From: Thermoplasmata archaeon
GTDB taxonomy: Archaea; Thermoplasmatota; E2; DHVEG-1; B18-G2
Direction of reading: 5' to 3'
Assembly: GCA_021161685.1 (NCBI GenBank)
Contig: JAGHAD010000082.1
Location: 1-6,086, forward strand
Length of the DNA: 6,086 bases
Part shown: piece after piece, positions 1 to 5,493 of the stretch
Layout of the letters: each line of letters begins with the position of its first letter
How positions within the stretch are numbered: the stretch's first letter is position 1
The notes under the pieces: model-generated
Databases searched by the model: none
What the model saw: only the letters and a program-made list of their open reading frames with translations
Told to the model about the DNA's origin: nothing
Position numbers and translations under genes: made by a program

Positions 1-167
1 AGAGAATCCAGAGAATGGGCAGAATTCTGCGTAAGGCACCGGGAAAGAAACATTCCTACATTTACACCGTTTACATCCCGGGTATAGATGATGAAATATT
101 TCGTAAAAAGGAAATAAAGAAGTTGGAAGGCGTAGCTAAGATTATCAATAAGACATTATCAGGATAG
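1..167 (+). CDS. C-terminal end of a superfamily 2 (DEAD/DEAH-like) helicase, partial
   Basis: The open frame has whole codons from base 3 and gives 54 residues before the TAG at 165-167; the 5' part lies outside the window. Its second to tenth residues read IQRMGRILR, which fits helicase motif VI (QRxGRxxR) of superfamily 2, the arginine-bearing segment that contacts ATP in the second RecA fold. After it come the short strand (HSYIYTVYIPG) and the lysine-rich helical tail usual at the end of such helicases. The protein is therefore probably an ATP-dependent DNA translocase or helicase. It lies 58 bases upstream of the DUF499 ATPase on the same strand, which is the arrangement expected in helicase-methylase-ATPase defence clusters. 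The helicase subfamily (for example one with a phospholipase D nuclease domain at its N-terminus) cannot be judged from this tail. Confidence 0.85.
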   Translation, partial: RIQRMGRILRKAPGKKHSYIYTVYIPGIDDEIFRKKEIKKLEGVAKIINKTLSG

Positions 168-185
168 TGAGATCAAGAATAATAG

Positions 186-200
186 AGTTTAATAAATATC
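186..200 (+). promoter_or_regulatory. Probable archaeal TATA-type promoter of the DUF499 gene
   Basis: The sequence AGTTTAATAAATATC holds a TATA-like core (TTTAATAA, 188-195) centred about 34 bases before the ATG at 226. With the usual archaeal spacing of about 25-27 bases, transcription would begin near 217-219 and give a very short leader. A nearly identical element (14 of 15 bases) stands at about the same distance before the dprA-like gene. The helicase gene ends only 19 bases upstream of the element, so the DUF499 gene could also be read through from there; this would then be an internal promoter. The match to the stronger TTTAWATA consensus is partial. Confidence 0.5.
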
Positions 201-216
201 TACGTTATGTACATAT

Positions 217-220
217 GGTG
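217..220 (+). promoter_or_regulatory. Ribosome binding site of the DUF499 gene
   Basis: GGTG, complementary to the 3' end of archaeal 16S rRNA (core GGAGGTGA), is followed by 5 bases and the ATG at 226. It supports this start over the next in-frame ATG at codon 21. Confidence 0.5.
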
Positions 221-225
221 TAAAA

Positions 226-2760
226 ATGAAAGTATTTACATCTGTCGCAATCCCTCATGAAGATATCCTGAAAGGAAGACTTACAATGGATGTTTTTGCC
301 GCCGACTTGTGGGAAGTATACAAAGGAAGGGCTCCCGCTGAGTATCAAGATCCAGACATATTCTTCAAGAAGACATATCTTACCAAAGGTTTGCAGAACC
401 TATTGGAGATGATGGAAAAGAGGTTGCAGGGTGAAGGTGGAGATCCAGTGATACAGTTACAAACTCCTTTTGGAGGAGGTAAAACCCACGCTCTGATTGC
501 TCTATATCATAAGGCGAAAGAAAAAGGATATAACGTTGCTGTAATAGATGGCACTGCTCTTGATCCGAGGGAAACAATAGTATGGGAAGAATTAGAGAAA
601 CAGCTAACGGGAAAGGTTGAGAAGTTAAAAGGGGAGACATCACCGGGACAGGAGAAGATAAGAGAGGTTATAGATTCCTGTCAGCCATGCCTGATTTTAA
701 TGGATGAAATTTTGACCTACGCCACAAAGGCTGCTGGAATTAAAATCGGAGATACAACTTTATCAGCTCAACTTCTGGCTTTTATACAGGAGCTAACGGG
801 AGCGGTTAAAACAACAGAACAATCCCTTCTAATAATAACCCTCCCATCAAGTGTTCTGGAACATTACGATGAAAGCGCAGAGAAACTTTTCCAACAACTG
901 AAGAAGATTGCGGGGAGAATGGAAAAGATCTATTCCCCGGTACAGGAAGATGAAATATATCACGTTGTGAGAAGGAGATTGTTTAGCCAGATAGACGAAA
1001 GTAAAGCAAAGGAAATAATCGAAGAATTTCTAAATTACGCCGAGAAGGAGAAAATCTTTCCCGAGGGTGTAGAGAAAGCAGACTACCGGGAGAAATTTAT
1101 CAAGAGTTATCCCTTTCAGCCAGAGGTCATAGATGTTCTCTACAAGAGATGGGGAAGTTTTCCATCTTTTCAGAGGACCAGAGGAGTATTGAGATTTTTG
1201 TCTTTGGTGGTTTACTCGCTAAGAGATGCGAAAATACCATTTATAAGGTTGTGTGATGTTGACTTAAAAAACGATGAGATAAGGAGAGAATTGATAAACC
1301 ACATAGGACATGAATTTGATAGCGTTATAGCCCAGGATATAACGTCTTCGGATTCTGGAGCAAAGAAGGTTGATAAAAGTCTTGGATCTTCTTATCTTCC
1401 TTACTCGTTTGGAACTAAGGTTGCGACAACCATCTTTATGTATTCCTTTTCGGGTGGTCCAGAGAAAGGATGTGGTGTAAACGAGATAAAGATGTCATCC
1501 GCAGAGATGGACGCTCCGAGTAGCATAGTGGTTGAAGCGATATCAAAGCTCGAGGAGAATCTATTCTACTTGCAATATGATGGAAGGTACTATTTCTCCA
1601 ACGAGCCAAATCTGAATCGAATCTTGTTAACAAAAATGGACGGAATTAGCGAAAATGTGTTGCTAGAGAAAGAAAAGCAGCTCTTATCCGAAAATGTTAG
1701 AAAAAATTACTTTGAGATTTACATCTGGCCATCTAATTCAAAAGATGTTCCGGATTCTCCAAACCTAAAACTTGTAATAATGAGAGAAAATCACACGAAA
1801 TGTAACGAGATCCTGCAAAATTGTGGCGATAAACCAAGGGTTCACAAAAACACCTTGATCTTCCTCTGCCCGTTGGAATCCGAGAGAAGTAATTTTATCA
1901 ACAATCTTAAAAAGTGGATAGCGTGGCAACTCATAGAAAGTGACAAATCCTTGTATCTCAGACAGGATCAGAAAACCATGATAAATCAAAACATAAGAAA
2001 ATACAAAGATATCGTAAGAGAACTTCTACTCAGTTACTATCGTCTCATATATCTCCCGGGTAGGGATGGTCTCAAGGATATAAATCTTGGAAAGCCAACC
2101 TATGGTATGGATCTGTCTATAGACCAGATCGTGTATAACAGATTGAGAAGCGAGGAAGAGTTATTGGAAAGACTTTCACCGCTAGTTATAGCAGAGAAGT
2201 ATCTGAAAGACAGGGACTACGTTGAAACGAGAAGGATATGGGATGCCATATTGAATACACCGGGAGAGAATAGATTCACATCGATTGATGCAGTAAGAGA
2301 TTCAATAAGAGAGGGTGTATCTCAGGGCTTGTTCGGTTTAGGGTATATAGAGGACGGTAAACCTTCATGCAAATACTTTAAAGAGGATTATACGCCGACT
2401 CTATCAGAGGGAGAAATTATCATTAGGAAAGACCTTTGCAAGGTAGAGGAAGAAGCTATAGAAGAAACGCCTTCGCCTCCTAGTAGAGCGGTTTCCACTA
2501 CAACAGCTCCTCCAGTAGTTACTACTGCGGAGAGAGAGGATAGGTATACAGAACTAAATCTGGCGATATCTCCCACTGTTGAGAGATTATCAGACATCGT
2601 GAGGTTGATCTATTTCATTCGAGAAAGATTTGACAATGTGGAGATAAGGATGAAAATTTCGGCAAAGGAGGGAGAGATAAGCATATCCGAGTATCAAGAC
2701 AAAATTTTGGAGGCTCTGAAACAGGCAGGGATTCAGATTGAGGAAGAAAATAACACCTAA
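226..2760 (+). CDS. DUF499-family AAA-like ATPase of a helicase-methylase-ATPase (Hma-like) defence cluster
   Basis: This is a complete 844-residue protein. The Walker A loop is at residues 81-88 (PFGGGKTH; the GGGKTH form is typical of DUF499). Walker B is at 156-161 (LILMDE). A likely sensor strand lies at 200-209 (SLLIITLPSS). The family segments VRRRLF (248-253), YPFQPEVID (295-303) and FQRTRGVLRFL (315-325) follow; the last arginines are plausible trans-acting fingers. The middle region (about 400-740) is helical and charged. A Pro/Ser/Thr/Val-rich linker at about 742-771 joins a small C-terminal alpha/beta module. There is no signal peptide or membrane segment, so it should be cytoplasmic. 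The family is known to sit beside DUF1156 DNA methylases and helicases, and the helicase tail directly upstream agrees. The exact ATP-driven step (DNA loading, methylation versus attack switching) is not established and is not visible here. The GGTG site supports the start. Confidence 0.88.
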   Translation: MKVFTSVAIPHEDILKGRLTMDVFAADLWEVYKGRAPAEYQDPDIFFKKTYLTKGLQNLLEMMEKRLQGEGGDPVIQLQTPFGGGKTHALIALYHKAKEKGYNVAVIDGTALDPRETIVWEELEKQLTGKVEKLKGETSPGQEKIREVIDSCQPCLILMDEILTYATKAAGIKIGDTTLSAQLLAFIQELTGAVKTTEQSLLIITLPSSVLEHYDESAEKLFQQLKKIAGRMEKIYSPVQEDEIYHVVRRRLFSQIDESKAKEIIEEFLNYAEKEKIFPEGVEKADYREKFIKSYPFQPEVIDVLYKRWGSFPSFQRTRGVLRFLSLVVYSLRDAKIPFIRLCDVDLKNDEIRRELINHIGHEFDSVIAQDITSSDSGAKKVDKSLGSSYLPYSFGTKVATTIFMYSFSGGPEKGCGVNEIKMSSAEMDAPSSIVVEAISKLEENLFYLQYDGRYYFSNEPNLNRILLTKMDGISENVLLEKEKQLLSENVRKNYFEIYIWPSNSKDVPDSPNLKLVIMRENHTKCNEILQNCGDKPRVHKNTLIFLCPLESERSNFINNLKKWIAWQLIESDKSLYLRQDQKTMINQNIRKYKDIVRELLLSYYRLIYLPGRDGLKDINLGKPTYGMDLSIDQIVYNRLRSEEELLERLSPLVIAEKYLKDRDYVETRRIWDAILNTPGENRFTSIDAVRDSIREGVSQGLFGLGYIEDGKPSCKYFKEDYTPTLSEGEIIIRKDLCKVEEEAIEETPSPPSRAVSTTTAPPVVTTAEREDRYTELNLAISPTVERLSDIVRLIYFIRERFDNVEIRMKISAKEGEISISEYQDKILEALKQAGIQIEEENNT

Positions 2761-2802
2761 TCGGACAAATGGACTGCAAAGGGGAAAACAGACAAGAATT
2801 CT
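2761..2802. other. Short convergent intergenic gap
   Basis: Only 42 bases separate the ends of two convergent genes. I see no stem-loop with a U tract on the plus strand. On the minus strand there is a short pyrimidine run (GTTTTCCCCTTTG, about 2777-2789), which could act as a weak archaeal oligo-T terminator for the PRTase operon. The two transcripts are likely to overlap at their 3' ends. Confidence 0.4.
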
Positions 2803-3462
2803 CTAAGATGGTCTCCTCAAACAATAATCACGTTCTGGTCGGTATGTTATTTGACCTATAACCGGATCAAAGAGTTCTTTGAATTCGAGTCTATCGCTTA
2901 CAGTTCGCATTGCTGCAAATGCCTTTACTTCAACATCTAGAAACGCCTCGCAAACATGCCAAGCTGAAGCAATAAACGTGTGACCTCTCGTTACAAGATC
3001 ATCCACCAGAATAACATTCCGAGAGATTGTTGGAATTTTCTTTATTGCCATAGATTTATAATGAATCGTTGGACTTGGTCTAGGTGAAGATATAGATGAT
3101 CTTGGCACTGCCTCTATTCTCTCAAGTATAGGTCTAACGGTACCAATTCCTTCTCTCTCCATCGCTTTAGCTATCTGAAAAGGTGGCCACAGTGAGTCTT
3201 TCTTGAGTGGTGCATGCCTTGGTACTGGAATGAGAGTAGGATTTTCCCCTAAGAAGTCTTTGAAGTCCTTATCCTTTTTGATGATCTCCTTTAACGTTTT
3301 TGCAACGAATTCTGATGCAAACAATACTCCAAATTTTGAATCCATAGGTAACTCATTCTTTATTGCCCTCATAACTCTTCTAGCGATTTGCCCCTTCTCA
3401 GATGGATCACGTGGACAGTAAGAAAATATAGAAGCATACCTTATTTCTAACAATCTGGTCAT
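2803..3462 (-). CDS. Phosphoribosyltransferase (PRTase), ComF-like, second gene of a DprA-PRTase operon
   Basis: This 219-residue protein is complete. The PRPP-binding loop is at residues 151-162 (ILVDDLVTRGHT), where the paired aspartates 154-155 would bind the ribose hydroxyls and TRGHT the 5'-phosphate. The loop is preceded by a hydrophobic strand, as in type I PRTases. TLIPVPRHAP (76-85) resembles the PVP strand near the start of the ComF core. The N-terminal zinc ribbon of ComF is absent, with only Cys16 in that part, so it is not a standard competence ComF. The substrate cannot be deduced: the flexible hood region is unlike purine or pyrimidine salvage enzymes I know. It starts 12 bases after the dprA-like stop, with AGGT 8 bases before the ATG, so the two are translated from one message. 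A regulatory or effector role in nucleotide metabolism together with DprA is inferred. Confidence 0.82.
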   Translation of the reverse strand: MTRLLEIRYASIFSYCPRDPSEKGQIARRVMRAIKNELPMDSKFGVLFASEFVAKTLKEIIKKDKDFKDFLGENPTLIPVPRHAPLKKDSLWPPFQIAKAMEREGIGTVRPILERIEAVPRSSISSPRPSPTIHYKSMAIKKIPTISRNVILVDDLVTRGHTFIASAWHVCEAFLDVEVKAFAAMRTVSDRLEFKELFDPVIGQITYRPERDYCLRRPS

Positions 3463-3470
3463 TTTCGACG

Positions 3471-3474
3471 ACCT
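3471..3474 (-). promoter_or_regulatory. Ribosome binding site of the PRTase gene
   Basis: AGGT on the minus strand lies in the 12-base gap directly after the stop codon of the dprA-like gene and 8 bases before the ATG at 3462. It fixes the PRTase start and points to coupled translation of the two genes. Confidence 0.5.
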
Positions 3475-4182
3475 TTAGACCTTGATTTCTAAACTTTTTA
3501 TATCTACTGTACCCTCAAGAGCTGGAAAGATCTCTTCTATCACGGAATCTATATCTTTGATGCTCTTCAGTTCCTGAGCTCCATATCTCACCATATCCTT
3601 TACCCAACCTAAATTTCTATCTAACAGTAGCTTCCAAAGAAACAGAGGTCTACCCAACCTCAAGGTTTCCCATCCCTGAGATATAACTCCGCTACTTTCC
3701 CCAGCTTCGATGATTATGCTCGCATCGGATAAGAGAGCCATTGTTCTATTGCGGAGAACAAAATGTTTTGGTTTGGTTATGCATCCTACAGGATATTGGG
3801 TTACAGCCAGATGTTCCCGCATTATCAAATCTTGCAACGATTTGTTTTCTTTGGGATAGACTCTGTTCAGAGGTGTACCGAGTACTGCAATCGTCTTTCC
3901 TCCACACTCTATAGCTGTTTTGTGCACTACTGTGTCTATTCCTTTAGCGAGACCACTTACGATTATCACTCCATATTCAACCAGTTTTTTTGTTATCTCT
4001 ACAGCATCTCTCTTTCCCTGCTCGGATGGGGATCTTGTTCCTATAATGGCTACCCGTGGTCCAGGAAGGGGTATTTTCATTGAACCGGAAATGTATAGTT
4101 CTTTAGGTGCATATTTCTTCTCGATTTCGTTTAACGGACGACCAAGTAGCTCAGATGGAGAAACCTTCTTTATTCTCATCAT
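3475..4182 (-). CDS. dprA: Minimal DprA/Smf-family Rossmann-fold protein, first gene of a DprA-PRTase operon
   Basis: The 235-residue protein shows DprA hallmarks in order. VAIIGTRSPSEQG (44-56) is the glycine-rich first strand and loop. VSGLAKGIDTVVH (75-87) is the SGxAxGID signature. GGKTIAVLGTPLNRVYPKEN (94-113) and FVLRNRTMALLSDASIIIEA (141-160) follow, then SSGVI (163-167) in the usual SG position. Full-length bacterial DprA is about 300-380 residues, with a C-terminal winged helix and often an N-terminal helix-hairpin domain. Here only the Rossmann core with a short lead-in remains. The usual PG motif after the core is replaced by FLWKLLLDRNLGW (181-193). DprA proteins bind single-stranded DNA and load RecA, while the wider SLOG superfamily includes nucleotide sensors; which applies here is unknown. 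The second ATG (4179) lies 6 bases from the AGGTGA site and may be the real start, against 3 bases for 4182. Confidence 0.85.
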   Translation of the reverse strand: MMRIKKVSPSELLGRPLNEIEKKYAPKELYISGSMKIPLPGPRVAIIGTRSPSEQGKRDAVEITKKLVEYGVIIVSGLAKGIDTVVHKTAIECGGKTIAVLGTPLNRVYPKENKSLQDLIMREHLAVTQYPVGCITKPKHFVLRNRTMALLSDASIIIEAGESSGVISQGWETLRLGRPLFLWKLLLDRNLGWVKDMVRYGAQELKSIKDIDSVIEEIFPALEGTVDIKSLEIKV

Positions 4183-4185
4183 TTC

Positions 4186-4191
4186 TCACCT
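4186..4191 (-). promoter_or_regulatory. Strong ribosome binding site of the dprA-like gene
   Basis: AGGTGA on the minus strand is a near-complete match to the archaeal Shine-Dalgarno core. It is 3 bases before the ATG at 4182 and 6 before the tandem ATG at 4179, which slightly favours the second. Confidence 0.65.
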
Positions 4192-4205
4192 TTCTATTAA
4201 GTTGT

Positions 4206-4220
4206 GATCTTTATTAAACT
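4206..4220 (-). promoter_or_regulatory. Probable TATA-type promoter of the DprA-PRTase operon
   Basis: AGTTTAATAAAGATC on the minus strand begins directly after the cdc6 stop codon (4221-4223). Its TATA-like core TTTAATAA is centred about 32-35 bases before the tandem ATGs. It matches the element at 186-200 at 14 of 15 positions and at almost the same distance from the start. This suggests the operon has its own promoter and is not only read through from cdc6. Confidence 0.5.
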
Positions 4221-5399
4221 TTATGACAAGGTTGGATCAAACTCCAATTGTGATGATATTTTCTCCTCCACCACATAGGCAGGAATATCAGGAAGAGATA
4301 TCAGGTGAGAACGCCCTCTTTCGCCTGCGCCCGATATTTTCAGATCTATGAAACCGTATCCATGCAATCTTTTCAGGTAATCCAGAAACTGCCTCTCCTT
4401 CCTCGGATTCTCTCCGTGCTCTTCACACACCACCTTATACACATCAAAAGCCTCTCCAGTTCTCAGATATGCTCTCCCTGTTCTCCTTAACTTCCTTGCT
4501 ATTGCCAGCAAAACAAGTTTCTCATGCTTACCAAGATACTTCAGCTTGCTTTCTGTGATGACTGAATAGGTATCTGCTTTCGCTGCCCTGACATGCTCAG
4601 GTGTAACCTCTGGATCATCATTTTCCTCTGCTGTCTTTCCGGCTTTCCACAGAAGTTCAATCGCAAATCTCGCATCTCCCCAAACTGAAGCGATATCTGC
4701 TATGAGTTTGATGCTCTCATCACTGACCTTTCCACTGTAGAAGGCAAGATTCACCCTCTGTTTGACTATCTCAATCAATTCTTCGCATGTATATCTGCTG
4801 AACTCAATCTTTGTGTGTCCAAATGAGCTTATTGTTGCTGGATTGAATCTTTCCAAGAGATTGTCATGAGAAATAAGGATCAAAGAAAGACCTTCATATC
4901 CTTTGAGCTTGAAACTCTCGTTGAATCTTGTCAGAGAATATATGAATCTACACCCATATTTCTTGAAGTGAGCATCCACATCATCGAGAATCAGGATGAG
5001 ATGTGCAGATTTGCTCTTCAGGTATCTTCTCAGGTTATCGAGCATCTCCTCATCAGAGAATCCTCTCTCAGGAATCCTGATGTTCAGTTCTTCAAAAACA
5101 GCAGAGAGAATGGTGTTTGGAGATAGGTGATCCATGCAGTTCACCCTTGCCCATTTTATCTCCTTTCCTGATTTCTTAGCATCTGCTGATATCATCTGGC
5201 AGAATCTCTTTGCTGTTACGGTTTTGCCTGTTCCTATGTCTCCATAGAGCAAAACATGCCTTGATATTCCCTGAGATAGCGTTCCGCTGAAGTGATTTTT
5301 CAGTTTCTTCAGTTGCTTCTCTCGATTGGGTAGATCTCTTGGAACATAACTCATATCGAGCTTTGATTCGTCTTTGAAGATGGATGAAACTCCCTGCAT
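4221..5399 (-). CDS. cdc6: Orc1/Cdc6-family replication initiator, divergent
   Basis: With the start at 5399 the protein has 392 residues, normal for archaeal Orc1/Cdc6. Residues 7-28 (IFKDESKLDMSYVP...PNREKQL) are the family's N-terminal signature. Walker A is at 53-60 (GDIGTGKT) and Walker B at 134-142 (LILILDDVD). The sensor 1 region LILISHDN is at 173-180 and the sensor 2 motif GDAR at 241-244, followed by LLWKAGKTAEE. A C-terminal winged helix occupies about 285-390. Two positions differ from the usual forms: LDD in place of LDE in Walker B, and SHD in place of the usual SND in sensor 1. An in-frame ATG at 5501 would add 34 residues, but that stretch reads as non-coding: it contains a good TATA box and does not resemble a Cdc6 N-terminus. 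The family binds origin DNA and recruits the MCM helicase. This copy looks like an accessory paralogue of a plasmid, mobile element or secondary origin, which is inference. Confidence 0.9.
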   Translation of the reverse strand: MQGVSSIFKDESKLDMSYVPRDLPNREKQLKKLKNHFSGTLSQGISRHVLLYGDIGTGKTVTAKRFCQMISADAKKSGKEIKWARVNCMDHLSPNTILSAVFEELNIRIPERGFSDEEMLDNLRRYLKSKSAHLILILDDVDAHFKKYGCRFIYSLTRFNESFKLKGYEGLSLILISHDNLLERFNPATISSFGHTKIEFSRYTCEELIEIVKQRVNLAFYSGKVSDESIKLIADIASVWGDARFAIELLWKAGKTAEENDDPEVTPEHVRAAKADTYSVITESKLKYLGKHEKLVLLAIARKLRRTGRAYLRTGEAFDVYKVVCEEHGENPRKERQFLDYLKRLHGYGFIDLKISGAGERGRSHLISLPDIPAYVVEEKISSQLEFDPTLS

Positions 5400-5493
5400 C
5401 CTAGAAATTCCAAGGGATTCATGGTATTTAAAAGTCTTTGGGGGTTGGGTGCAGGTATTAAAGAGATCTGAAAATAATCCCCCATTGTTAAAT
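5400..5493. other. Intergenic region upstream of cdc6, possible origin or autoregulatory region
   Basis: Apart from the TATA box, this 94-base stretch holds a plus-strand G-string GGGGGTTGGG (5440-5449) and a minus-strand GGGGG (5479-5483) facing it across an AT-rich spacer. The palindrome TTAAATTTAA (5488-5497) runs into the end of the neighbouring gene. Origin recognition boxes of archaea end in G-strings and often lie beside orc1/cdc6, but I cannot match a full box here. The origin role is weak inference. Confidence 0.3.
5425..5433 (-). promoter_or_regulatory. TATA box and BRE of the cdc6 gene
   Basis: TTTTAAATA on the minus strand is a near-perfect archaeal TATA box, preceded by an A-rich BRE-like CCAAAGAC. 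It is centred about 30 bases before the ATG at 5399, so transcription should start about 3 bases before that codon, giving an almost leaderless message. This agrees with the absence of a Shine-Dalgarno match before 5399. It is the best promoter in the window and the main reason for rejecting the ATG at 5501. Confidence 0.7.

Noticed and set aside
1436..1633. 65-residue minus-strand frame inside the DUF499 gene
   Set aside because: It is antisense to well-conserved DUF499 coding sequence, with no ribosome binding site or recognisable motif; treated as a shadow. The same holds for the other antisense frames at 380-643, 1765-1989 and 2388-2597.
2615..2824. 69-residue minus-strand frame spanning the convergent gap
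   Set aside because: It overlaps the ends of both real genes, is Cys/Pro/Ser-rich in the manner of random antisense frames, and lacks a ribosome binding site.
3763..4207. Two plus-strand frames opposite the dprA-like gene
   Set aside because: They lie antisense to strongly recognisable DprA motifs, and their translations are Ser/Tyr/Phe-rich without domain signals.
4866..5126. 86-residue plus-strand frame opposite cdc6
   Set aside because: It is antisense to the Walker B and sensor region of Cdc6, which is clearly coding; no ribosome binding site was seen.
5401..5440. Possible origin recognition box (TTCCAAGGGA next to a G-string)
   Set aside because: The spacing and dyad do not match known archaeal boxes, and the same bases are explained by the cdc6 promoter. 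Kept only as a weak general finding for the region.
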